NCBI GenBank assembly: GCA_030745285.1
Contig: JASLOV010000215.1
Coordinates: forward strand, 1 to 21,569
Source of the DNA: Dehalococcoidia bacterium
GTDB taxonomy: Bacteria > Chloroflexota > Dehalococcoidia > UBA2979
Reading direction: 5' to 3'
DNA: 21,569 nucleotides
Below, piece by piece: positions 1 to 7,370 of the stretch. Numbering within the stretch: the stretch's first letter is position 1; the number at the start of each line of letters is the position of its first letter. The notes under the pieces are model-generated. The model was given only the letters and a program-made list of their open reading frames with translations. It searched no databases and had not been told where the DNA came from. Position numbers and translations under genes: made by a program.

Positions 1-1
1 G

Positions 2-61
2 ACCTCCACGCGCCTGTCGATCATCTCTCGCATCAGGCCGACGCACCCGTTCTGGCTCTAA
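2..61 (+). CDS. Possible C-terminal tail of an upstream plus-strand gene (partial)
   Basis: Reading from position 2, the plus strand is open to a TAA at 59-61 and gives a 19-residue tail ending in HPFWL. Almost every codon in this frame ends in G or C, as in the real genes of the window, while the other two frames here are less biased. That is the only evidence. The fragment is too short to assign a family, and it could be chance. Confidence 0.3.
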   Translation, partial: TSTRLSIISRIRPTHPFWL

Positions 62-209
62 CTTAGGAAGTGGTACAAAGACCGGGGGCAGGTCACTTTC
101 CGAGCTGGCTGGAGTGGCTGCCCCAGATCAGTATCGAAGGCGAAGTGGTGGAGCTGGCCCCACCGGCGCCCGTGGAGCCTGGAAGCTGACAGCAGGCAGG
201 GTATGACTG

Positions 210-239
210 GAGACGGGCGGGGAATCTCCCGCCCGTCTC
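210..239. terminator. Perfect 12-bp stem-loop, terminator-like
   Basis: The arm GAGACGGGCGGG at 210-221 is exactly complementary to 228-239, with a 6-nt loop. The very G+C-rich stem would be stable on either strand. No T-tract follows, so this is not a classic intrinsic terminator; it could be a non-canonical terminator or a transcript-end stabiliser for a plus-strand gene entering from the left. Confidence 0.5.
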
Positions 240-354
240 TGATGGTGAGACGTGAGCGTGCCCTCGGGCGCCATCGAGCCATTTGCTTGCCGCAGAAGAG
301 CCGCCGTGGCCGGAAAGCCAGCGTCGTAGTCATGGTGCCTGGCGTGGAGCCGCC

Positions 355-419
355 GCCGGCTGAGGCGAAGTAGCAGCCGGTATCCACGCTGCGCCGGCGG
401 CGCCGACGCCTCAGCCGGC
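355..419. repeat. 13-bp inverted repeat downstream of the CoA-transferase stop
   Basis: GCCGGCTGAGGCG at 355-367 is the exact reverse complement of 407-419, with a 39-nt spacer. It begins 14 bp beyond the stop codon of the minus-strand CoA-transferase (434), so it may form the 3' end structure of that transcript. No T-tract is present. A protein-binding dyad is the alternative. Confidence 0.4.
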
Positions 420-433
420 CGTAGCCGGCACGG

Positions 434-1624
434 TCACGCGACGACGCCCGCCGCGCGCAGTTCGGCCAGCCGATCGTCGGCGATCTCCAGGTCGCCTCGC
501 AGCACCTCGTCGGAGTGCTCTCCCATCAGCGGGGCGCGCTCGATTGGGACATCGCTCTCCGACATGCGCGGCGCCCAGCCGAGCAGTTTGATCTCACCCT
601 GCTCCGGATGCTGCAGGGTGTGGACGAATCCGCGCTCGTTGAGGTGCGGGTCGTGGAAGAGGTCGTAAGTGTCGAAGTTGGCGGAGCAGGGCACGCCCGC
701 ATCGCCGAGCGTCTTCATCACCTCCCACTTCGTGAACTGGACCGTCCACGCCTCGATGATCTCGCTGAGCTCCGGCGAGTTGTCGCGCCGCAGCTCGGGG
801 GTGGTAAAGCGCGGGTCCTCGGTCAGCTCGGGTTGCCCGATCGTCACGCAGAGGGTGTCGAACATGCGCGTCGTGCTGCACATGATGTAGGCGTAGTCGT
901 TCGGGCCGCCGCCCTTGCAGGGGTAGAGGTTGACGAAGGCTACGGGCCCGTTGCCGGAGCGCCTGGCGACGGACTCGCCCCACTCCGCACCGTTGGCGAC
1001 CTGGGTGCGCATGAAGTAGGTCATCGCCTCCTGCATGCTGATCTCGATCAACTGGCCCTCGCCGGTGCGCTGCTTCTGCACGTAGGCCGAGGTGATGGCG
1101 AGCGCGAGCTGCACTCCCGTGCCGGCGTCGCCGACCGTCGGGCCGGGACGCATCGGTGAGCCATCGGCCTCGCCGGTGACAGAGAAGGCCCCGGCGGCGG
1201 CCTGGGCGACCATGTCGAAGCACTTGTAGTCGGAGTAGGGGCCTTCGGTGCCGAAGCCCTTGAGGCGGGCGTAGATGATGCTGGGGTTGGCGGCCCGCAT
1301 CACGTCGTAGTCGATGTCCAGCTTCTCGACCACGCCCGGGCCGTAGTTCTCCACGAAGACGTCGTAGTGCGGCGCCATCTCCAGCAGCAGCTCGCGGCCG
1401 CTCTGCTGGCGCAGGTCCAGCACGATGCTGCGCTTGTTGCTGTTCCAGTTGAGGAAGTAGGGGGAGTTGCCGTCGCCGAGCCTCGTCCGCCGGCCGGGGT
1501 CGCCGTAGACCGGCGGCTCCACCTTGACGACGTCCGCGCCGAGCCAGGCGAGCGCCTGCGTGCACGATGTGCCCGCTTCGTACTGCGTCATGTCCAGGAT
1601 GCGCATTCCCTCGAGCGCCGGCAT
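434..1624 (-). CDS. CaiB/BaiF (family III) CoA-transferase
   Basis: A 396-residue protein, the usual length of a family III acyl-CoA transferase, which moves CoA between carboxylic acids in the cytoplasm. The N-terminus has the family signature (RILDMTQ near residue 8, then VVKVEPP at 33-38). Asp166 in GPTVGDAG sits where the family has its catalytic aspartate, which forms the mixed anhydride and aspartyl-CoA intermediates. The ATG is preceded by GGAGGAGGGG about 5 nt upstream. A -10-like box lies at 1661-1666, divergent from the NHL gene. The acid substrates cannot be read from the sequence; formyl-CoA, carnitine and racemase-type relatives share these motifs. The family call is secure, the specificity open. 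Confidence 0.93.
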   Translation of the reverse strand: MPALEGMRILDMTQYEAGTSCTQALAWLGADVVKVEPPVYGDPGRRTRLGDGNSPYFLNWNSNKRSIVLDLRQQSGRELLLEMAPHYDVFVENYGPGVVEKLDIDYDVMRAANPSIIYARLKGFGTEGPYSDYKCFDMVAQAAAGAFSVTGEADGSPMRPGPTVGDAGTGVQLALAITSAYVQKQRTGEGQLIEISMQEAMTYFMRTQVANGAEWGESVARRSGNGPVAFVNLYPCKGGGPNDYAYIMCSTTRMFDTLCVTIGQPELTEDPRFTTPELRRDNSPELSEIIEAWTVQFTKWEVMKTLGDAGVPCSANFDTYDLFHDPHLNERGFVHTLQHPEQGEIKLLGWAPRMSESDVPIERAPLMGEHSDEVLRGDLEIADDRLAELRAAGVVA

Positions 1625-1660
1625 GCTACCCCTCCTCCGAAATGCAATTGTGATGCGGAC

Positions 1661-1666
1661 ATCCTA
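1661..1666 (-). promoter_or_regulatory. -10-like box (TAGGAT) for the CoA-transferase
   Basis: On the minus strand GCTAGGATGTCCG carries TAGGAT about 36 nt before the ATG at 1624. The same 13 bases occur ahead of the luciferase-like gene (15665-15677), which supports a shared promoter element. No clear -35 box is visible. Confidence 0.4.
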
Positions 1667-1741
1667 GCGCCCCATCGCGCCACCGGTGCGATCGGCCCGG
1701 GTGGGGTGGTGCCGCCGGCCCCGGCGGGCGGCGTGCGCGGG

Positions 1742-1747
1742 TATCAT
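1742..1747 (+). promoter_or_regulatory. -10-like box (TATCAT) for the NHL gene
   Basis: GGTATCATTCGTCCGG places TATCAT about 40 nt ahead of the ATG at 1788. It matches the G-preceded TAnnnT boxes seen before most transcription units here. The -35 region is pure G/C with no consensus. Confidence 0.4.
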
Positions 1748-1787
1748 TCGTCCGGCCCGACGAGGGGCCGCGCAAGAGGGGCTGACA

Positions 1788-2729
1788 ATGGCGACGGAGA
1801 CCGACCAGGCACGGTTCGAGGCGATCGGCGGGTGGGAGCAACTGCCGGACGGCATGACGCTGCACGAGACTCCCGGCGCCGCCGTCGACGCCGAGGACCG
1901 TGTCTACCTGCTGACGCGCAACACCGACAATCCGGTGATCGTGCTGGACGCGGACGGCAGCTTTGTCCGTACGTTCGGGGCGGGCACCTTCAGTGCGCGC
2001 ACGCACGCCATCACCGTCGGTTGGGATGGGCTCGTCTATTGCACGGACGATGGGCACCACACGATCACGAAGTGGACGCCCGAAGGTGACCTGCTGCTGA
2101 CGATCGGCACCCCGGGGGAGTCGTCGCCGCGTTTCAGCGGCGAGCCGTTCAACCGACCGACCGACGTCGCGGTGGCGGCGGACGGCAGCCTCTTCATCAG
2201 CGACGGCTACGGCAACGCGCGCGTGCACCACTACTCGCCCGCGGGCGAGCGGCTGCACTCGTGGGGTGAGCCGGGCATCGATCCGGGGCAGTTCATGGTG
2301 CCGCACAACATCGCGATCGATGCCGAGCAGCGGCTGTACGTGGCCGACCGCGAGGCTCACCGCGTGCAGGTATTCGACATCGAGGGAACGCTGATCGATA
2401 TCTGGAACAACATCCACCGACCCTGCGGGCTCTCCGTCGGGCCGGACGGGCTGGTGTACATCGGGGAGCTCAACGGCGTGGCGCTGATGCAGGGGGCGGC
2501 CGGCATCGGCCACCGCGTCGGTGTCTACGACCGCTCGGGCGAGCTGCTGGCGCGCTTCGGCGACCCCGAGGAAGGCGACGCGACCGGCCAGTTCATCGCG
2601 CCGCACGGCCTGGCGGTGGACTCGCACGGCGATGTCTACGTCGGCGAGGTGTCGTTCACGATCAGCGGCAGCCGGCTCGACCCGCCGCGCGAGTTGAAGT
2701 CTCTGAACAAGCTGAAGCGCCTCGACTAG
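1788..2729 (+). CDS. NHL-repeat propeller, peptidyl-alpha-hydroxyglycine amidating lyase (PAL)-like
   Basis: A 313-residue beta-propeller of NHL repeats. From residue 121 to about 197 it closely follows my recall of animal PAL, the lyase half of peptidylglycine amidating monooxygenase: RPTDVAV, SDGYGNAR, PGQFMVPHN, ADREAHRVQ, then APHGLAVD near 271. His73, His173 and His273 fall in the three segments that carry the zinc histidines of PAL; Tyr141 and Arg188 match its active-site Tyr and Arg. The PAL cysteine after SDGY is a glycine, and no signal peptide is visible, so a cytosolic enzyme without that disulfide is likely. The inferred reaction is cleavage of an N-acyl- or peptidyl-alpha-hydroxyglycine to amide plus glyoxylate. 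ATG 1788 was chosen over upstream in-frame starts because AAGAGGGG lies just before it. No monooxygenase partner is nearby, so a different lactonase- or lyase-like activity remains possible. Confidence 0.85.
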   Translation: MATETDQARFEAIGGWEQLPDGMTLHETPGAAVDAEDRVYLLTRNTDNPVIVLDADGSFVRTFGAGTFSARTHAITVGWDGLVYCTDDGHHTITKWTPEGDLLLTIGTPGESSPRFSGEPFNRPTDVAVAADGSLFISDGYGNARVHHYSPAGERLHSWGEPGIDPGQFMVPHNIAIDAEQRLYVADREAHRVQVFDIEGTLIDIWNNIHRPCGLSVGPDGLVYIGELNGVALMQGAAGIGHRVGVYDRSGELLARFGDPEEGDATGQFIAPHGLAVDSHGDVYVGEVSFTISGSRLDPPRELKSLNKLKRLD

Positions 2730-2795
2730 CCTTCCTCAGTCCACGCAACGGTAGTCGGTGAGCTCGCTGCCGGGAGTGTCGCGGGCCAGCCATGG

Positions 2796-3200
2796 TCAAT
2801 CGCTCGCGGCGCCGCCATCCGAGAGCTGCACCTCGTACTGCATTGCGGCGACAGTGTTTCCTTCGGTGTCGCTGAATCCGATGTGCCGTCCGACGCCGGG
2901 GATCTCGCTCTCAGGCATGATGATTGTGCCGCCATGCCGAGTGATGAGGGCGGCCGTCTCCGTGATCGAGTCGACCGAGACGGTGCACTCGTAGCAGGTC
3001 ATGCCGCCGCCGCTCACCGGAACGTGACGCTCGTGCAAAGCGCCGTCGATCCCGGGGTCATGCTCGCTGCCGGTGCTGACGCGATAGAAGCCGGCTGGCC
3101 CCCACGCCTCGAAGCGCCAGCCGAAGACCTGCTCGTAGAAGCGCCGGGCGCGCTCCAGATCGTCCGCATGGATCGCGAAGTGAACGACGTTGTTCGCCAC
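2796..3200 (-). CDS. VOC-superfamily (glyoxalase/dioxygenase-like) protein
   Basis: A 134-residue, single-module vicinal oxygen chelate protein. It opens with VVHFAIHADDLERARRFYEQ, the typical first beta strand and helix, and ends with IGFSDTEGNTVAAMQYE, the classic closing strand. His7 and Glu123 are plausible metal ligands, as in other VOC proteins, but the metal and substrate are not deducible. The start is GTG (complement of CAC at 3198-3200) with GGGGGG a few bases upstream. It converges with the NHL gene (66-bp gap) and diverges from the phosphohistidine-domain gene. A -10-like box lies at 3249-3254. Confidence 0.88.
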   Translation of the reverse strand: MANNVVHFAIHADDLERARRFYEQVFGWRFEAWGPAGFYRVSTGSEHDPGIDGALHERHVPVSGGGMTCYECTVSVDSITETAALITRHGGTIIMPESEIPGVGRHIGFSDTEGNTVAAMQYEVQLSDGGAASD

Positions 3201-3248
3201 GGTCCCCCCTCTGCCGAGCCCGACGGAGTCACGCGGGGCTCAACGCGG

Positions 3249-3254
3249 ATCGTA
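3249..3254 (-). promoter_or_regulatory. -10-like box (TACGAT) for the VOC gene
   Basis: On the minus strand CGTACGATCC gives TACGAT about 48 nt ahead of the GTG start at 3200. It belongs to the same TAnnnT set as the other transcription units. No -35 box is recognised. Confidence 0.3.
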
Positions 3255-3307
3255 CGACGGGCGAGACGGCACGCGCCGGTCGGGCGTGCGGTTCATGCCT
3301 GATCTGG

Positions 3308-3313
3308 TACGGT
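3308..3313 (+). promoter_or_regulatory. -10-like box (TACGGT) for the phosphohistidine-domain gene
   Basis: GGTACGGTATCC carries TACGGT (an overlapping TATCCG is the alternative) about 85 nt ahead of the ATG at 3397. The long leader that follows contains the inverted repeats at 3334-3372. Confidence 0.3.
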
Positions 3314-3333
3314 ATCCGCTCGATTGACGCCGT

Positions 3334-3372
3334 CGACTTCGCACCCCTCCGAGCGATTTCGCGCGAAGTCGC
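3334..3372 (+). promoter_or_regulatory. Inverted-repeat cluster in the leader, operator- or hairpin-like
   Basis: GCGATTTCGC at 3353-3362 and GCGAAGTCGC at 3363-3372 form a 20-bp palindrome with one mismatch. A third related half-site, CGACTTCGC, lies at 3334-3342 and can pair with 3363-3371 instead. The arrangement ends about 10 bp before the AGGAGGGG ribosome binding site. It could be a repressor operator or alternative RNA hairpins that affect translation. Confidence 0.4.
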
Positions 3373-3396
3373 GAGCGACTATCAGGAGGGGAACCG

Positions 3397-5027
3397 ATGA
3401 CTCAGGTTGATACTGTCTGGGAGATCCCGGAGGGAGCCGGCGGCTTCCTCCAGTGGGACAAGATGCACGCGCCGAGGCCGCAGTCGCCTCTGACGGAAGA
3501 TGTCTTCCTCTCGCTGGTCTCACAGGGCTTCACAGAGGGCATGGACGAGTACTCATGCCCCGTGGGGATGTCGTACACGGTGATCAACCGGTACGGCTTC
3601 AGCGAGATCACACCGTTCGAAGAGCCCGGGACGCCGGCCTTCGGCCAGCGCATCGAGCAGTACCAGGCAAAGATGCAGGACGTGCTGCCTCGCATGGGCG
3701 AGATCTGGGAGCACGAGTGGCTGCCGCGGATCACTCCCGGCATCGAGCGGGCGCGCGACCAGGACCTGACGGCGTTCGACGACACCGCGCTCAGCAGCGA
3801 GTTCGAGCGCATGCTAGAGGAGTTCCTCGACCGCTACCGGGTGCACGGCATGCTGAACTTCGTCACCGTCTCCGCCAGCATGTTCGCGGACTTCTACAAC
3901 GAGGCGTTCTCGCCGAATGACCCGACCGAGGCGTACCAGCTGCTCGGCGGCTACCCGACGCGCTCCGTGGATGCGGGACGCGGGCTGTGGGCGCTGGGCC
4001 GCACGATCGCGGCCAGCGACGGTCTGCGTGCCGTGTTCGAGTCGACCGAGCCGGCCGAGCTGCCGGCGAAGCTCGAGGAGTCAGCCGAGGGGCAGGCGCT
4101 GGCGAGCGCGCTCAGTGAGTACCTGGAAGAGTTTGGCTGGCGCTCCGACGTGTTCGAGCTGGCGGACCCGACGTGGGGGAGGATCCGACGATCCCGCTCA
4201 ACACCCTGCAGGGATACGTCGAGCTCGACGACAGTCACGACCCCGAGGTGCGCTACCGCGAGGCCGTCGATGTGCGGGAGCGCCTGATGGCGCAGGCGCG
4301 CGAGCGGCTGGCGGACGATCCGGAGCGGCTGGGGCAGTTCAACGGCATGCACGAAGCCGCGCGCCACTACCTGACGCTGACGGAGGACCACAACTACTGG
4401 ATCGACCAGGTGGGCAATGGGGTGGTGCGGAAGGGAGCGCTGGAGTTCGGACGCCGGCTCGCCGAGCGTGGCGCCATCGACTCCGCGGACGATGTCTTCT
4501 GGCTGTACATGAACGAAGTCCACGCCGGCATGGCCGGGACCGAACAGCGGGCGCTGGTCGCGGAGCGACGCGCGGAGAACCAGCGCTGGGCGGCGGTCGT
4601 GCTGCCGCCGATCCTCGGCGAGCCGCCCCCGCCGAGCGGCGACCCGTTCGAGGCCGCGATGATGAAGATGTTCGGGGAGCCGGCCGAGCCGAGCGCGGAC
4701 CCGAACGTCGTGACCGGCATCGGCGCGTCTGCGGGCACGGTGCAGGGCACGGTGCGGGTGGTGATGGACCTGTCCGAGGCGAGCAAGGTGCGCGAGGGCG
4801 ACATCATGGTCTGTCCGATGACCATGCCAGCCTGGACGCCGCTGTTCTCGATCGCCAGTGCGGTCGTGACCGACACCGGCGGAGTGCTGAGTCACTGCGC
4901 GATCGTCAGCCGCGAGTACGGCATGCCGACCGTCGTCGGCACCGCCGTGGGCACATCGGTGCTGAAGGACGGCATGGTCGTGACGGTCGACGGCTCGAGC
5001 GGGGTGGTACGCATCGACTCGCGCTAA
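3397..5027 (+). CDS. PEP-utilising / phosphohistidine swivelling-domain protein, split by a -1 frameshift
   Basis: Two overlapping frames join into one protein of about 543 residues. The first frame runs from ATG 3397 (AGGAGGGG upstream) to the G-run at 4175-4179; the second continues to TAA 5025-5027. Restoring one G to that run gives ...DPTWGEDPTIPL. Residues 1-430 are a helical region like the central part of PEP synthase or rifampin phosphotransferase. The last 85 residues are the mobile phosphohistidine domain, with TDTGGVLSHCAIVSREYG and the phosphorylatable His at about residue 500 (codon 4893-4895). An N-terminal ATP-binding domain is absent and no gene here supplies one, so it resembles the His-bearing subunit of phenylphosphate synthase more than a complete dikinase. 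Role: probably phosphotransfer to a small molecule, acceptor unknown. The break may be a sequencing error, a real mutation, or, less likely, programmed slippage. Confidence 0.8.
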
Positions 5028-5080
5028 CCAGCCGCTGGCGAACCGCCCGCCAACCGATCGTCGACGGCCCGGCCTCGTGC

Positions 5081-6691
5081 CTACGACTCGTGGACGGTGT
5101 AGCCTTCGACGAAGGTCATCGCCACGGGCTGGTCGCGTACCTCTGCCGCGGGCACGTCGCGCAGGTCGACGTCGAGCAGCGTGAGGTCGGCAAGCTTGCC
5201 GGGCTCGATGCTGCCCTTCACGTCCTCCGTGAACGAGGCGTAAGCGCCGTTGATGGTGTGCATGCGGATTGCCGTGTCCAGGTCGACGCGCTCGTCCGGG
5301 CCGCAGACATCGCCGCTTATGGTGGCGCGCGTCATCGCCTGCTCGATGGCGAACAGCGGACGGTAGTCGGTGACTGGGGCGTCGGAGGAGCCGGCGACGC
5401 TGACGCCGGCCTCGATCAGCGAGCGGGCGGGGAACATCACGTCCGCGCGGTGCCGCCCGTAGTTACGGATGTAGCCATCGCCGAACTCCCAGAAGAAGGC
5501 GGGCTGCATGGCGGGCACGATGCCCTGGCGGATGACGCGCTGCTGCAGGTCCGGCGGCGTGATGCCGCAGTGGTCGATGCGGTGGCGCAGCCCCTCGCGC
5601 GGAGCTTCCTCCTGGGCGCGGGCGAGCGCGTCCAGCGTCTGCTCGATGGCGCGGTCGCCGACGGCGTGGACGGTGCACTGCCAGCCGGCGCGGTGGGCGC
5701 GGCCGAGCAGAGCGTCGAGGTCGTCCTGCGCCCAGTAGGCGATGCCGGAGTCGTCGGAGTTCGACGTGTACGGTTCGCGCGTCGCGGCGGTCGGACCGGA
5801 GCTCGATCCGTCGGTCATCACCTTGAAGGCCCCGATCCTGAGGCGCTCCGAGCCGAAACCGGTGCGGAAGCCGGTATTGAGGATCGGAACGTGGGGGTGG
5901 TCGAGCGAGTTCACCGTGACGAAGGCGTAGAGGCGGACCTGGAGGTCGCCCGCCTCGACGAGGTCGGTGGCGATGTCGACCGGCTGGCCGGCCATGCCGC
6001 CGGCGTCGTGGACGCTCGTGCCGCCGGCGGCGAGGTAGGCGTCGTTCGCCGCGAGCAGCCAGCTCCGAAGCTGGTCGGTCGACGGTTGCGAGACGGCCTG
6101 GAAGGGTGCGTTGGCGCGCTCGTACGAGACGCCGAGCAGGTTGCCGTCGGCGTCCCGGTCGTAGCGCCCGCCGTCGGGGTCGGGGGCGGTCTCGGGGAGA
6201 CCAGAGCGAGCGAGCGCCGCGGAGTTCCAGGCGAGGATGTGTCCGCAGGTGCGGGTGAAGATCACGGGATGGTCGGGCGCGACCGGGTCGAAGTCGTGGC
6301 GGTTGGGGTGGCGTCCCTCGGCGAGTTTGGTGTGGTCGTAGCCGCGCCCGCGGATCACGGCGCCGGCCGGGAGCGCCTGCGCGCGTTCGCGGACGGCCTC
6401 CACCAGCGCTGCGATGGAGTCCATGCCCGGGGCCTTGCAGTCGATGGCGTCCCGCAGACCGCCCACCCCGACGAAGTGGGCGTGGGAGTCGATGAAGCCC
6501 GGCAGCAGCGATCGCCCGCGCAGCTCGATGTGGGTGGTCGCCGGCCCGCCCGTCGCGCGCACCTCGGCGTCCGAGCCGGCCGCGAGGATGCGGCCGCCGG
6601 CCACCGCGACGGCCTCGGCGATGCTGTTGGCGGCGTCGACGGTGTGCACGACGCCCCCGCTGAAGATCAGGTCCGCCCGGTCACCGGCCAT
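5081..6691 (-). CDS. Amidohydrolase family 3 (YtcJ-like) metal-dependent hydrolase
   Basis: A 536-residue, full-length member of the amidohydrolase superfamily. It has the small N-terminal beta domain, then LLPGFIDSHAHF with metal ligands His70 and His72, Lys290 in AFKVMTDGS, VHAVGDRA with His342, RIDHCG with His374 and SSDAP with Asp437, the full set expected of the TIM-barrel metal site. It ends with the usual GSIEPGKLADLTLLD. Such enzymes hydrolyse amide or ester bonds in N-acyl or cyclic compounds in the cytoplasm; the true substrate is unknown. No signal peptide is seen. The ATG has GGAGGG about 8 nt upstream. It follows the split-barrel gene by 49 bp on the same strand, so the two are probably co-transcribed. 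It converges with the phosphohistidine-domain gene. Confidence 0.92.
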   Translation of the reverse strand: MAGDRADLIFSGGVVHTVDAANSIAEAVAVAGGRILAAGSDAEVRATGGPATTHIELRGRSLLPGFIDSHAHFVGVGGLRDAIDCKAPGMDSIAALVEAVRERAQALPAGAVIRGRGYDHTKLAEGRHPNRHDFDPVAPDHPVIFTRTCGHILAWNSAALARSGLPETAPDPDGGRYDRDADGNLLGVSYERANAPFQAVSQPSTDQLRSWLLAANDAYLAAGGTSVHDAGGMAGQPVDIATDLVEAGDLQVRLYAFVTVNSLDHPHVPILNTGFRTGFGSERLRIGAFKVMTDGSSSGPTAATREPYTSNSDDSGIAYWAQDDLDALLGRAHRAGWQCTVHAVGDRAIEQTLDALARAQEEAPREGLRHRIDHCGITPPDLQQRVIRQGIVPAMQPAFFWEFGDGYIRNYGRHRADVMFPARSLIEAGVSVAGSSDAPVTDYRPLFAIEQAMTRATISGDVCGPDERVDLDTAIRMHTINGAYASFTEDVKGSIEPGKLADLTLLDVDLRDVPAAEVRDQPVAMTFVEGYTVHES

Positions 6692-6740
6692 CGTCTAACC
6701 CTCCAGCGTTCGCTGTGGCCGCCTGTCGCCGTCGTGCGGG

Positions 6741-7217
6741 CTAGTACCTGCCGCCGAGCTTGCTGTGGTCCCACGAGTAGATGTTGGTCGGTCGCACGCG
6801 GATCACCGCGCGCTTCGCCGCCTGATTGAGGCGGGCTTCGCTGGGAGGGGGCACGGGCGCCGTCGGGTCCACCTCGCCGCGCTTGGCCGCGGTGGCGATC
6901 TGGACATCGACCACGAGCTCGGGCGTGTCGAGGATGACGTCCGCCTTGCCGCGGATGACGAGGCCGCGCACCTCCGAGTACGCGATACCGGTCTCGAGCA
7001 TGCAGGTGATGCGAGGGTCGGCCTCGAGGTTGAGGACCTTCTGCGCCTTGCGATAGGTCGTGAAGTGGATGTCGCCGTCGATCATCGCGTACCACATCGC
7101 GACCATGTGCGGCCAACCGTCGTGGCCGATGCTCGCGACCTGCAGGGTCGCGCCATGCTCCAGGAAGTCGAGCCGCTCTTCGTCGGTCATCGCAATCTCG
7201 TTGCGTCGGCTGGGCAT
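6741..7217 (-). CDS. Pyridoxamine-5'-phosphate-oxidase-like (F420/FMN split-barrel) protein
   Basis: A 158-residue split-barrel flavin/deazaflavin-binding protein. The N-terminal half has LEHGATLQVASIGHDGWPHMVAMWY and GDIHFTTYRKAQKVLNLEADP, the pattern of the PPOX-class F420-dependent family, where the Arg-Lys stretch binds the cofactor phosphate. These proteins reduce small unsaturated or quinone-like compounds, or bind FMN or heme; the specific reaction is not deducible. The ATG at 7217 was chosen because GGAGGT lies 5 nt upstream; longer in-frame readings lack such a site. It heads a two-gene unit with the amidohydrolase and diverges from the crotonase. A second candidate deazaflavin enzyme (15731-16657) in the window fits an F420-using host. 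Confidence 0.88.
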   Translation of the reverse strand: MPSRRNEIAMTDEERLDFLEHGATLQVASIGHDGWPHMVAMWYAMIDGDIHFTTYRKAQKVLNLEADPRITCMLETGIAYSEVRGLVIRGKADVILDTPELVVDVQIATAAKRGEVDPTAPVPPPSEARLNQAAKRAVIRVRPTNIYSWDHSKLGGRY

Positions 7218-7245
7218 CGTTACCTCCTCGGGCGGTCGGGTGGCA

Positions 7246-7251
7246 AGCATA
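7246..7251 (-). promoter_or_regulatory. -10-like box (TATGCT) for the split-barrel/amidohydrolase unit
   Basis: On the minus strand GCCTATGCTTGCC gives TATGCT about 30 nt before the ATG at 7217, a normal distance for a short leader with its GGAGGT. No -35 match. Confidence 0.35.
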
Positions 7252-7328
7252 GGCGCGATCGGGCCTGCAGCGCGCTCGTGGAGCGCCCGCGCCCTGGCGG
7301 GGCGCATGCCGCACGGTTGAGCCCGTGC

Positions 7329-7334
7329 TAGAGT
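7329..7334 (+). promoter_or_regulatory. -10-like box (TAGAGT) for the crotonase run
   Basis: GCTAGAGTCCGG resembles the GCTAGGATGTCCG element found ahead of two other genes and lies 36 nt before the ATG at 7371. It would drive the crotonase-SDR-dehydrogenase-dehydratase run. Confidence 0.4.
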
Positions 7335-7370
7335 CCGGCCGCATCCGCCAGCGCGAGCGAGGAGGCCGAA

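Larger units (their letters stand above)
62..433. other. Gene-poor stretch with two inverted repeats
   Basis: No convincing gene lies between the putative tail ending at 61 and the CoA-transferase stop at 434. A plus-strand frame at 67-189 and a minus-strand frame at 58-387 are open, but neither has a ribosome binding site, a recognisable motif or the strong third-position G/C bias of the neighbours. The stretch holds two perfect inverted repeats (210-239 and 355-419), suited to ending transcripts that arrive from both sides. Confidence 0.5.

Noticed and set aside
58..387. 109-residue minus-strand open frame at the left edge
   Set aside because: GTG start without a ribosome binding site, low-complexity composition, and a perfect terminator-like hairpin inside it.
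3917..6829. 970-residue plus-strand open frame
   Set aside because: It runs out of frame through the phosphohistidine-domain gene and antisense through the amidohydrolase. The product is Arg/Gly/Ala-rich with no motif, as expected of a shadow frame in G+C-rich DNA.
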